The notes beneath the pieces were generated by a model. The model had not been told where the DNA came from and searched no databases. It saw only the letters and a program-made list of their open reading frames with translations. A program made the position numbers and the translations under genes. A stretch of DNA of 25,000 nucleotides. Origin: JBBIRT01 sp037441725. GTDB taxonomy: Bacteria > Desulfobacterota > BSN033 > UBA1163. Positions 7,440-14,983 of the stretch are shown here, piece by piece; within the stretch, counting starts at the first letter, position 1, and each line of letters begins with the position of its first letter. The stretch is taken from positions 1 through 25,000 of the forward strand of contig JBBIRT010000036.1 of assembly GCA_037441725.1 (NCBI GenBank). The letters run 5' to 3'.

Positions 7440-9812
7440 TTATGAATTGAGTTTTGGTTTTAAAATCAGGATAGCCTCACCATTTCTTTCAATTTCTCTG
7501 CGCCCCATCCATCCTGGATGGTATTGTCCCTTAAGGTAAAGACTGATCTGGTCTTTATGATGGGGACTCCCGATATGCCCTGATTCTCCTGTAGGCAGAA
7601 CATGGAAGGCCTTTTCCATGTTTGAAAGGTCTACGATCATCCGTTCAGAGACCCCATGCTTAGTATGGTATGGCTTCTCATATAAGTAATATCTCATATT
7701 CATGGTCAGATGATTTCCTCCTACGGGGAATGGCCCCAGATTCAATATCCAGGATAAGGGTTTTTTCTTTCCGAGGGGGTGCTCAAAAGTAAGGGAATGG
7801 ATTCGACCCCACTTCCACCTATTCATATTACTTCCTACTTTCTCTTTTAATTCTGAGAACATCTGTTTCAAACTCATTTCAATAATATCCTCTAAAGTCC
7901 TTTGGCCAAACCAAGAAGAGGATCCCTTTCTGATCATCATCCTAAGGGCGCTTGGAGGGAAGGTAGATGTTTTTAAATATTCCAGAAAAAGTTCCTCTCC
8001 TAACTCACCTTTAAAGATATTGTCTATCATCTTTCTGTAAGTTACTTCAAACATACAGGCAGCAACACTCTCTTGATCCATATTAAAATCCCACCGAGAG
8101 AAGATCTCCTTCGCTTTTTTTCCCTTTTCGTCCTTGAATCGATGATCGAGGACTTGAACAATCTTTTTCACCAATTCTGAAGCGAGCATAGAATAGACGT
8201 CCTGCTGCATCTGTCTGAAATCTTCAATGGAAAATCTCTCTTTTGAATTGAGCCACTGGTGAATACGAGTAATTCTATCAATAGGCTCCCAATAATGGCT
8301 GATAAAATAGGGGAAATGATCACTAACAACTTTATTGTTTGCGGTTGCGATAAAACCCTCTTTCGGATTGATCCTATGGGGTCTTTTCTCAAAAGGGACA
8401 TAACCCTTCCATTCATACTCATCCGTCCAACCTGGGCTGGGAAGAAGGCCTTCTCCTTTCAAGCGGATAGGGATCATTGCGCAACACCAGTATCCAATGT
8501 TTCCATCCACATCTGCAAAGACAAGATTCTGGCAGGGCAAATCCCAATATTTTAATGCCCCCTTCACATCTTGAAGATTCTTAGCCTTTGCTAAGAGGTA
8601 GGCTGCTTGAGCAGGTGATCCTCCTTCGGTGAAGCTCCATCTTGCTGAAAGGGTCTTTCCCATTGACTCTTTCGGATTATTGATCACAGGTCCATGTCGG
8701 GTCAAAAGGATCTCAATTTTAATGGGCTCTCTTCCTTTAACTCGAATGGTCTCTTCTCTTACCCTCATTTCCTCCCAATGATCTTTGACCCAGTACTGTC
8801 TTGGATTTTCCGGATTGATTTTTTCAATATAAAAGTCTACATCATCTACCATTACATTAGTAACCCCCCAGGCTACATGAAGGTTATGTCCAATAGCAAC
8901 CCCTGGAACTCCTGGAAGGGCAAACCCAAACACATTCATCGTTGGACAAACCATATGAACCTCCCACCAAATGGAAGGGTTAGTCAGACCAAGATGAGGG
9001 TCATTGGCAAGGAGGGGTTTGCCTGTGGTAGACCTTTTTCCTGAAACCACCCAACTATTACTGGCTCCAGGAGTGGATAAACCTGCTATAGTCTCCAATA
9101 AAGCAATCGTTTTTGAAAATGAGGGGAACGATTTGGAGGGGAATCTCGTTTCTTCTGGTATGATGATAGGGGCATCCTCTGGCCACAGAGGAAAGGCTTC
9201 CCTCCACTTTTTTTCCCCTACCTTATCAAGAATCTTGGCTGCAGTCAGATCCGTTCTCCAGCCATTGCTTAATCCCCAACTGATCACTTTTAATATGGCC
9301 AGGTAATCTTCAGGACTCCATGGGTTCGGTCTATAGTTGAGAAGTTTAAACTCAAAAGGAAGCCGATTCGATTGATTCTCGATAAAGGTGTTGATACCGT
9401 CAGAAAAGGATTTGATTAAAGGATGGATCTCTTTAGGAATGGTTTTATTCATTCCTGCTGCTGAAATTATTCGGAAGAATCGATCCACTTCGATTAAGTC
9501 TTCACCTAATACTTCTGAAAGTTGGCCATGACCCAGACGCCGATAAAAATCCATCTGCCAAAGGCGATCTTGGGCCATGGCATATCCAAGGGCAAAATAT
9601 AGATCTGGTTCATTTTTGGCATAGATATGAGGAATTCCATAAAGGTCTCTGATGATCTCCACCCTTTCATTCAGGCCTCCAAGAGATATCTCACCAGAGG
9701 TCTTTGGTAAACTTCTCCTAACAGTGAGATGAAACCAAAGGGTTCCTCCCACAGCCATCGTTAAAAGAAGGCCGATAACTATTAACCCAATGATTGAGAA
9801 CCATCTTTTCAT
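7440..9812 (-). CDS. Penicillin acylase family protein (Ntn hydrolase)
   Basis: A 790-residue precursor of the penicillin G acylase / AHL acylase family. It has an N-terminal membrane segment or signal (residues 4-24), the alpha-chain motif RDxYGIPHIYA (about 55-65), and the autoprocessing site PGA-SNSWVVSGKR where Ser251 would become the N-terminal nucleophile of the beta chain. LLANDPHLGL follows. Family members hydrolyse the amide of N-acyl compounds (penicillins, acyl-homoserine lactones, other acyl-amides) in the periplasm; the natural substrate here is not predictable. An ATG 39 bases further upstream exists, but the ATG at 9812 follows a GGAGGG site directly and starts the signal, so I prefer it. 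It sits 54 bases after a thioesterase gene on the same strand, a probable two-gene operon for acyl-group handling. Confidence 0.95.
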   Translation of the reverse strand: MKRWFSIIGLIVIGLLLTMAVGGTLWFHLTVRRSLPKTSGEISLGGLNERVEIIRDLYGIPHIYAKNEPDLYFALGYAMAQDRLWQMDFYRRLGHGQLSEVLGEDLIEVDRFFRIISAAGMNKTIPKEIHPLIKSFSDGINTFIENQSNRLPFEFKLLNYRPNPWSPEDYLAILKVISWGLSNGWRTDLTAAKILDKVGEKKWREAFPLWPEDAPIIIPEETRFPSKSFPSFSKTIALLETIAGLSTPGASNSWVVSGKRSTTGKPLLANDPHLGLTNPSIWWEVHMVCPTMNVFGFALPGVPGVAIGHNLHVAWGVTNVMVDDVDFYIEKINPENPRQYWVKDHWEEMRVREETIRVKGREPIKIEILLTRHGPVINNPKESMGKTLSARWSFTEGGSPAQAAYLLAKAKNLQDVKGALKYWDLPCQNLVFADVDGNIGYWCCAMIPIRLKGEGLLPSPGWTDEYEWKGYVPFEKRPHRINPKEGFIATANNKVVSDHFPYFISHYWEPIDRITRIHQWLNSKERFSIEDFRQMQQDVYSMLASELVKKIVQVLDHRFKDEKGKKAKEIFSRWDFNMDQESVAACMFEVTYRKMIDNIFKGELGEELFLEYLKTSTFPPSALRMMIRKGSSSWFGQRTLEDIIEMSLKQMFSELKEKVGSNMNRWKWGRIHSLTFEHPLGKKKPLSWILNLGPFPVGGNHLTMNMRYYLYEKPYHTKHGVSERMIVDLSNMEKAFHVLPTGESGHIGSPHHKDQISLYLKGQYHPGWMGRREIERNGEAILILKPKLNS

Positions 9813-9866
9813 GATTCCCTCCTGCCCGAATAGAATAATTCTTCTCCTCACATAAAGTGATCCCCT

Positions 9867-10319
9867 CTATGTCGGAGGATATTTAATCTTACTTTGGTGT
9901 ATGGATCTCAGGGTGACAATTGCCTTCGCCACCAGAACCTCACCCTCCGATCTTTGATCAAAGACCTCAGATTCTCCAACAAGGATTTGACCTCCCTCTC
10001 GAAGGATTTTAGATCGACAAATCAGGCTTGATCCAAAGGCAGGATTTAAGAAATTGATTTTAAATTCAATGGTCAAAATTCGATGTCCCTCGGGAACCAA
10101 ACTGAAAGCAGCATAACCTGCAGTATGATCTGCCATCGTAGCGATCACCCCTGCATGAACATATTGGTCCTGCTGTCGATGACGATCCAGGATTTTCAAC
10201 TTCGATTCAAGATAACCTCTTTCTAATCTTATCGCTTTATAGCCCACATCAGCAATAAATCCTCGTGAGTAATCCCTCTTTAAGAATTTTATTCTTTTAT
10301 TCGGTAACTTCTTATCCAT
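9867..10319 (-). CDS. PaaI-type hotdog-fold thioesterase
   Basis: A 150-residue hotdog-fold protein. The signature HAGVIATMADHTAGYAA (about residues 56-72) is the PaaI/YiaI-type helix with the catalytic Asp-His neighbourhood. The following LTIEFKINFLNPAFG strand is typical. Members hydrolyse acyl-CoA or aryl-CoA thioesters in the cytoplasm. The start at 10319 has an AGGAGGC site about ten bases upstream. It is the first gene of a likely pair with the penicillin acylase. Confidence 0.92.
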   Translation of the reverse strand: MDKKLPNKRIKFLKRDYSRGFIADVGYKAIRLERGYLESKLKILDRHRQQDQYVHAGVIATMADHTAGYAAFSLVPEGHRILTIEFKINFLNPAFGSSLICRSKILREGGQILVGESEVFDQRSEGEVLVAKAIVTLRSIHQSKIKYPPT

Positions 10320-10421
10320 TAAATAGATGCCTCCTGTTCTTTCTTTTTCATATCAGATGGTTAAGATGAGGATAGAGACCAATATATAGATAAAAAAGGG
10401 GGATCGTCAAGAGAGAATTCA

Positions 10422-10662
10422 GTGGACGGAGCAATGCCCCACTCATTCGGGGAATCAGGCAGGGATGTCGTAGAAAATTTTATAGAGGAAACCTCAGCTT
10501 GTCCCATCACTACGGAATTCCCTAAGCAATGGAAGGCAATGATTTGTTGGAGGGTATAACTTTCACCAACCCCTTTTTGAAGTGCTCCGCTATATAAAAT
10601 TTTCGGAGATATTCCTGCCTGATTCTAATAGAGTTCCCCACTTCATTGATGCATTACCGGAC
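10422..10662. repeat. MITE-like element with imperfect terminal inverted repeats
   Basis: This 443-base gap between the thioesterase and the B3/B4 gene holds no convincing ORF but has symmetric ends. The segment 10453-10488 (AATCAGGCAGG, then GAAAATTTTATA) matches the reverse complement of 10586-10624 (which reads AATCAGGCAGG, then GAAAATTTTATATA) over about 36 bases. Outside these arms the left end reads CAATGCCCC...GGGG, and the right end CCCC...GCATTACCGGACGG. Both fit TTCCCC, twelve bases, then CATT in opposite orientation. About 100 bases of unrelated sequence lie between the arms. No transposase is present, so if mobile it is non-autonomous. A half-copy of its right end lies at 34-54. 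No target-site duplication was identified. Confidence 0.5.
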
Positions 10663-10762
10663 GGAGGATATAATTGACATTTAACTCATAAAAAGTTAGG
10701 AATGATTCAATGCTTAATACCAAAATTGTCTGAACGATTAAGAACTCTGGGTAGGAAAGAAG

Positions 10763-11470
10763 ATGTTTTTTTCTATTGAGAAAGAATTGTTTGATCTTTT
10801 TCCTGACCTCACGATCGGAGTAGTGGTGGCTAAAGACATTGATAATACACAACCTTCCAGTGAGATTGATAATCTTCTTACCCTTAACATTGAAGAGGTG
10901 AGAAAAAGTTTTACGGTCGACAAACCTCAGGAACATCCAAGGATCAAACCTTGGAGAATGGCCTTTTCAAAATTGGGGATTTCAGGAAGTAAATTTCCAA
11001 GCTCTATTGAATCCATGGCCAGGAGGGTCCTAAAAGGTGATCCTTTCCCAAGAATCAACCCAGTAGTTGATCTTTACAACGCCATCTCTTTAAAATTTTT
11101 AGTCCCAATGGGGGGACACGATCTTGATACCATCAAAGGGAATATTTATCTCAAATTTGCTGAAGGATGGGAACCTTTCTTCCCAATGGGAGGAAAAGAA
11201 ACTTTAAAGGTACCCAAAGGAGAGCTGGTCTATTGTGATGATCAGGAAGTGCTCACTCGAAATTGGGTATGGCGCCAATGTGAAAAAGATAAAGTTACAG
11301 AGAAGACAAGAAATATTTTTATTCCGATTGATGTCTTGGGTGAAGTTGGGGCTTTGTGTACCAGTGAAATCATACAAGAACTCCTTCAATTCATTCCCAA
11401 ATATTTTGGGGGTACCCTCTTTTCAACAACCCTCACCTATCAAAATCCTCTCTTTGAATTTTCTTTTTAA
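10763..11470 (+). CDS. B3/B4 tRNA-editing-like domain protein
   Basis: A 235-residue stand-alone B3/B4 domain protein, the domain found in the beta subunit of phenylalanyl-tRNA synthetase, where it clears mischarged tyrosine. Visible family motifs are HPRIKPWRMAFSKLGI (about 58-73), SIESMARRVLKGDPFPRINPVVDLYNAISLKFLVPMGGHDLD (about 80-122), and near the C-terminus the GELVYCDDQEV and RNWVWRQCEKDKVTEKT segments. Free-standing versions are suspected trans-editing or amino-acyl-binding proteins but are largely uncharacterised. The start has an AGGAAAG site ten bases upstream. A TTGACA at 10674-10679, just outside the MITE-like element, may serve as its -35. Confidence 0.93.
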   Translation: MFFSIEKELFDLFPDLTIGVVVAKDIDNTQPSSEIDNLLTLNIEEVRKSFTVDKPQEHPRIKPWRMAFSKLGISGSKFPSSIESMARRVLKGDPFPRINPVVDLYNAISLKFLVPMGGHDLDTIKGNIYLKFAEGWEPFFPMGGKETLKVPKGELVYCDDQEVLTRNWVWRQCEKDKVTEKTRNIFIPIDVLGEVGALCTSEIIQELLQFIPKYFGGTLFSTTLTYQNPLFEFSF

Positions 11471-11556
11471 TTCCCAAACTTGGAGATCTAAATCTCTTTT
11501 ACTTTTTGGAGACTCGTCACTATCGTTCAAATTGGTCAATCCATTAAATTTATTAG

Positions 11557-11589
11557 AAATAAAAAGGGGGAACTTCATTATTTCCCCCT
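11557..11589 (-). terminator. Minus-strand terminator of the zinc-ribbon lipoprotein gene
   Basis: Read on the minus strand, an 8-base stem (AGGGGGAA with TTCCCCCT) and 9-base loop are followed by TTTTTATTT. The plus-strand reading has no T run after the stem, so it serves the leftward transcript. Confidence 0.6.
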
Positions 11590-11695
11590 CAATCACCTAT
11601 AAAGGACAATGTATCGTCTTTTAAAGAAATTAATTAATTTGAACTCGCCCTTGTGGCATTTTAATAAACTCAGAAAAAGGAGCCCCGTATTGTTT

Positions 11696-11860
11696 CTATG
11701 GAGTAGGCAACTTTTGATACTCCTTTATACCCTCCTCCACAGTGAAGACGGCGCCACACTTCGGGCATTTAATCTTTGCATCCTTTGAAACCCCTGCGCA
11801 CCCAATTGATAGAATTGTAAACATAGCCAATACCATCACTAAACTCACCCATCTCCTCAT
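11696..11860 (-). CDS. 54-residue zinc-ribbon lipoprotein
   Basis: A very small gene, easy to miss by length filters. It has a signal peptide (MRRWVSLVMVLAMFTILSI) ending in a good lipobox (LSIGC, acylated Cys at residue 21). A short lysine-rich linker follows, then KIKCPKCGAVFTVEEG (CxxC at residues 32-35), half of a zinc-ribbon knuckle, and a 16-residue tail. One CxxC gives two metal ligands, so a metal site would need a second chain or Cys21 is not acylated. The ribosome binding site AAAGGAGGTGAG is near perfect, and the gene has both a promoter and a terminator of its own. Probable location: periplasmic face of the inner or outer membrane. Function unknown. Confidence 0.75.
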   Translation of the reverse strand: MRRWVSLVMVLAMFTILSIGCAGVSKDAKIKCPKCGAVFTVEEGIKEYQKLPTP

Positions 11861-11922
11861 TAACCCTCACCTCCTTTCATCCATAATTAAGAAAAAATGA
11901 ACATTAATTATAATGTTTTAAT

Positions 11923-11951
11923 TTGATAACAAAAAACATATATTATGTCAA
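11923..11951 (-). promoter_or_regulatory. Promoter for the zinc-ribbon lipoprotein gene
   Basis: Minus-strand TTGACA (11951-11946), a 17-base spacer and TATCAA (11928-11923). The -35 is perfect and the -10 is moderate. It lies about 60 bases before the start codon. Confidence 0.5.
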
Positions 11952-12028
11952 GTAAAAACTCATTCAATCATCTCTTACTTTTTATAACTTTTCCCATAAT
12001 CTTCTATTATTGGATTCTCTTTTCCCCC

Positions 12029-12103
12029 TTATTTCTTCTTCTTTTTAGGTGCCGTCTTCTTGGTTGCCTTTTTCTCCTTCGCATGCTTCATCCCACAGGC
12101 CAT
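12029..12103 (-). CDS. 24-residue lysine-rich micro-protein
   Basis: A reading frame of 24 residues starting MACGMKHAKEKK, with 12 lysines in total and ending in a run of five. AGGAGGTG lies about 11 bases upstream, and a promoter with a perfect TTGACA and 17-base spacer precedes that. It resembles the short Lys/Ala/Pro-rich tails that bind nucleic acid, but at this size no domain can be claimed. Protein coding is inferred from promoter, ribosome binding site and biased composition together. The alternative is a small RNA with a chance ORF. Confidence 0.45.
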   Translation of the reverse strand: MACGMKHAKEKKATKKTAPKKKKK

Positions 12104-12153
12104 CTTCTTTTACACCTCCTCTCATCATGTTATATGTGATGATATCTAATTTA

Positions 12154-12182
12154 TTTATCCCCTTAAAATCCACATTTGTCAA
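12154..12182 (-). promoter_or_regulatory. Promoter for the 24-residue micro-gene
   Basis: Minus-strand TTGACA (12182-12177), exactly 17 bases, then GATAAA (12159-12154). It is one of the better sigma-70 matches in the window. Confidence 0.5.
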
Positions 12183-12338
12183 GGATTTTTTTTAATGAAC
12201 CTATTCCTTCTTAACCTGTATCTGAATTGAAATATATGAATTTTTCAAGGTAAGAAATTTAAATTTAAATCCTTAGCCTATTATGATAGCGTAGAATACA
12301 TAGAATATTGAATCATTCCTATTTTTTGATGAGTTAGT

Positions 12339-12344
12339 TATAAT
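12339..12344 (+). promoter_or_regulatory. -10 box directly before gemA (possible leaderless start)
   Basis: A perfect TATAAT ends five bases before the ATG at 12350, so transcription would begin at or next to the start codon. No Shine-Dalgarno is present. The -35 position is poor (TTCCTA at 12316-12321). Confidence 0.35.
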
Positions 12345-12349
12345 TAATC

Positions 12350-12799
12350 ATGCCCATTGGTCAGAAGAAGAAAGCCCTAATCCATATTGCCAAAGGGAAT
12401 CTTCATCTGGACGAAGAATCTTATCGACAAATTCTTAAAGGTGTTGCAGGAGTCGAGAGTTCGGCCTATTTGACAAAAGAGGGTTTTGAGAAGGTGATGA
12501 TACGATTTAAAGAAATGGGGTTTAAAGGACTCCTCCCCCATCCTTTTTATCCAACTTCGAAAGGACGACTTATCCCTAAAGGAAGCCCCCAAGAAAAAGA
12601 ATCTATCACCTCCAGCCAATTGGAATTCATTTCATATCTCCTTGATCAGTTGAAATGGGAAGGAGGACGTTATCAGGCCTTCTGTCAACGAATTATAAAA
12701 AAAAATACCCCTACCACGAAGCGGGATGGCCAAAAGATCATTATCGGGCTGTTAGCCGTTTTGAGGTACAAAACTAAACCTATGAGGAGAGACCCATGA
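12350..12799 (+). CDS. gemA: GemA/gp16-like protein (DUF1018)
   Basis: A 149-residue protein of the Mu GemA/gp16 family (PF06252). The N-terminal KKKALIHIAKGNLHLDEESYRQILKGVAGVESSAYLTKEGFEKVMIRFKEMGF region has the typical small helical pattern (residues 6-58), and the C-terminus is a second helical basic segment (90-140). In phage Mu, GemA alters host gene expression and gyrase-dependent DNA topology. No other phage gene is nearby, so this is a domesticated or orphan copy. The stop codon overlaps the next start (ATGA), coupling it to the BFN-PDZ protein. There is no ribosome binding site before the ATG, and TATAAT is six bases upstream. Confidence 0.8.
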   Translation: MPIGQKKKALIHIAKGNLHLDEESYRQILKGVAGVESSAYLTKEGFEKVMIRFKEMGFKGLLPHPFYPTSKGRLIPKGSPQEKESITSSQLEFISYLLDQLKWEGGRYQAFCQRIIKKNTPTTKRDGQKIIIGLLAVLRYKTKPMRRDP

Positions 12800-13584
12800 G
12801 AAAATATTGGAAGATCGTTATTACCGTGGCCCTGCTCACCTCCATCGTGCTCATAGCAATCAGCAATGAGTATCCTTCACCCTTCGTCGAAATGGAGGTA
12901 AAAGGAGTGAGACTGGATGTGTTCGGACAAAATCCTGTTGTTCTACTCGTTGACAAAGAGGGAAAAAGAGCCTTACCCATCTGGATTGGAATTCTTGAAG
13001 CAAATGCAATTGATAAGGAATTAAAAAACATGGCCTCTTCAAGACCCATGACCCATGATCTTCTCTATTCAATTTTGCTTCAGGCCCGTGTGAAGGTGAA
13101 AGAAATAAAAATTATTGACCTAAGAGAGAACACCTATTATGCCACGCTCTTTTTAACGATCGATAAAGAAACTATCGAGGTGGATGCCCGTCCCAGTGAT
13201 GCCATTGTCCTTGCACTTAAATCTAAAACTCCAATCCTTGTCTCGACCAAAATTCTCAATGATCAGGGAATTCCCCTACTCCAAGAAAATGCGACAGGAG
13301 AACGGTATGGAATTCGAATCCAGGAACTTACTCCAGCCTTGGCCCCTTACTTTAACTTTCAGGGCCAAAAAGGAGTCCTGGTATCTGAAATCATACCCAA
13401 AAGCCCTGCCGAAGCCTCCGAAATTAAACCCGGGGATATTATTACTGAAATAAATCATAAAGGGGTTGGGTCGGTTAAAGAATTTGAGGAAATCTGTGAC
13501 GCACTTAAGGAGGTAAAATCCATCAGCATCCTACTGTTCAGGGATGAGAAATTTAAAGAGATAAATTTAATTTTAAGACCCTAA
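12796..13584 (+). CDS. Membrane-anchored BFN domain protein with C-terminal PDZ
   Basis: A 262-residue protein. An N-terminal membrane anchor or signal (residues 6-23) is followed by a bifunctional nuclease (BFN, DUF151, PF02577) domain at about 30-160: ALPIWIGILEANAI, SRPMTHDLL, and the hallmark DARPSDAIVLALKSKTPI. Then comes a PDZ domain at about 172-260, with GVLVSEIIPKSPAEASEIKPGDIITEINHKGV. BFN proteins are reported to have DNase and RNase activity in plants, and in bacteria are usually cytoplasmic. Here the signal would put BFN and PDZ in the periplasm, where a nuclease is less likely than a peptide-binding sensor. The start overlaps gemA by four bases. Confidence 0.88.
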   Translation: MRKYWKIVITVALLTSIVLIAISNEYPSPFVEMEVKGVRLDVFGQNPVVLLVDKEGKRALPIWIGILEANAIDKELKNMASSRPMTHDLLYSILLQARVKVKEIKIIDLRENTYYATLFLTIDKETIEVDARPSDAIVLALKSKTPILVSTKILNDQGIPLLQENATGERYGIRIQELTPALAPYFNFQGQKGVLVSEIIPKSPAEASEIKPGDIITEINHKGVGSVKEFEEICDALKEVKSISILLFRDEKFKEINLILRP

Positions 13585-13648
13585 CCAGATAAAAACCTGT
13601 CCATTGCTTTGAGAGGAAACAAATCCTTTCGTATGGAGAGCGAGTTAA

Positions 13649-14368
13649 TTATTGAAAGACTTCCCTGAAGAAGATTTTCATAGCCTCCCAGGATCGCTTA
13701 TCCGCCTTTTCATGATAGGCTGCAGGTTTTGAATAATCTGTGCCAACTTCGGGCATGGTGAAGGCGTGGATTGCACCACCATAATACACCATCTGCCAAT
13801 CCACATTAGCCTTACGCATCTCTTCCTGGAAAGCGAGGACTTGATCAGTAGGGACTAAAGGATCATCTGCACCATGGAGGATCAATACCTTCCCTTTGAT
13901 TTTTTTTGCCTCTTCTCGGTTTGGGGTATCAAGGATAGCATGAAATCCCACCACTCCTGCAATCTCAGCCCCACTCCGTGCCAGCTCCAGTACAACACAA
14001 CCTCCGAAACAGTAACCAATTGCCCCTATACGATTCAAATCAGTGAGAGGATTTGCCCTAAGGACATCTAACCCAGCAAGGGCCCTGCTCCGCATCAATG
14101 GTCTGTCTTCACTAAAAGATTTTGCAAGGGCAAAGGCCTCTTGATCATCTTGGGGGATGAAACCATACATGTCAAGTGCGAAGGCAACATAGCCCAAGCT
14201 GGCCAATCGTTCCGTACGCTCCTTTACAAAATCCCTCAACCCCCTGAAGCAGTGAACCACTAAGATACCTGGACGCTTTCCTTGAATAGAATGATCATAG
14301 GCCAAATAACCACTCAATAGATCATCCCTATGCCGATACTCAACTTTTTTTGTTGATAACGCAGTCAT
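13649..14368 (-). CDS. Dienelactone hydrolase family protein
   Basis: A 239-residue alpha/beta hydrolase of the dienelactone hydrolase family. The triad is C120 in IGYCFGG (Cys nucleophile), D169 in HGADDPLVP and H201 in AIHAFT. Family members cleave dienelactones from aromatic ring degradation, though many homologues have unknown ester substrates. It is cytoplasmic, with no signal. The start has a GGAG element in the preceding bases. It is followed on the opposite side, 60 bases upstream, by the DUF1178 gene on the same strand, possibly an operon. Confidence 0.93.
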   Translation of the reverse strand: MTALSTKKVEYRHRDDLLSGYLAYDHSIQGKRPGILVVHCFRGLRDFVKERTERLASLGYVAFALDMYGFIPQDDQEAFALAKSFSEDRPLMRSRALAGLDVLRANPLTDLNRIGAIGYCFGGCVVLELARSGAEIAGVVGFHAILDTPNREEAKKIKGKVLILHGADDPLVPTDQVLAFQEEMRKANVDWQMVYYGGAIHAFTMPEVGTDYSKPAAYHEKADKRSWEAMKIFFREVFQ

Positions 14369-14428
14369 GATTTACTCCACTGAGGATGATAGTCTGAATC
14401 TAATGTCTAAAAGACGGTAGGTTCGTTC

Positions 14429-14842
14429 TTAATTCAGCATGCGTTTGATGATTGGAACTTTAAAGAATTGGACCCCTTCTTCTCTGAGGATAACCTCTTC
14501 TTCAGTAGTAGCGGTGCCTTTAATATTCCTCTTCTCCGCTTCTCCATAATGAATCTTCAAGGCCTCTTTGTAAAAATCAGAGCCTACATCTTCAAAATGC
14601 TTATCAATATATTCATGAATGATCTGGAGTGCTTGATAGGCCTGTTGGGGATCGATTTCTTTGCTTCTCTCTCCCCCACCTTTCCGGATGGTAAATGGAG
14701 AAAAGGCCCTTTCAATCTTGTTATCATTGCAGATAGGGCAGTGAATTTTAGATGAAGATTTTTGTTCTTCAAAAGAGGCACTGTCATGAAACCAGCACTC
14801 AAATTTATGGCCATTTGAGCAAAAAAGATCAAAAGCGATCAT
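14429..14842 (-). CDS. DUF1178 family protein
   Basis: A 137-residue protein of the DUF1178 family (PF06676). It starts MIAFDLFCSNGHKFECWF, typical of the family, with Cys8 and His11, then HCPICNDNKIERAFSPFTI with a CxxC (about residues 34-38). Together these make a probable zinc site. The remainder is a helical DUF1178 tail. Function is unknown; the family is conserved in proteobacteria. The ribosome binding site is GAGGTGAAG. It is divergent from the selenoperoxiredoxin gene. Confidence 0.9.
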   Translation of the reverse strand: MIAFDLFCSNGHKFECWFHDSASFEEQKSSSKIHCPICNDNKIERAFSPFTIRKGGGERSKEIDPQQAYQALQIIHEYIDKHFEDVGSDFYKEALKIHYGEAEKRNIKGTATTEEEVILREEGVQFFKVPIIKRMLN

Positions 14843-14908
14843 CTCTTCACCTCAAAACTAATTTAACATCTCTTCAGTAGATTGGCAAGCTCATTTTAAA
14901 AAGTGAGG

Positions 14909-14936
14909 TTGCACTTTCCTAATAATCCTTTATAAT
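14909..14936 (+). promoter_or_regulatory. Promoter of the selenoperoxiredoxin operon
   Basis: TTGCAC (14909-14914), a 16-base spacer and a perfect TATAAT (14931-14936), giving a leader of about 40 nt before the start. Confidence 0.6.
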
Positions 14937-14983
14937 TCGATATAGGAATAGAAAAGAATTTAATGTTCTTGAAGGAGGTTCAC

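Noticed and set aside
10643..10936. 97-residue minus-strand ORF over the start of the B3/B4 gene
   Set aside because: Antisense to the conserved B3/B4 N-terminus and without a ribosome binding site.
11945..12139. 64-residue plus-strand Leu/Phe-rich ORF
   Set aside because: It is the complement of the lysine-rich micro-gene and its ribosome binding site; the hydrophobicity is a by-product of the antisense AAG/AAA codons.
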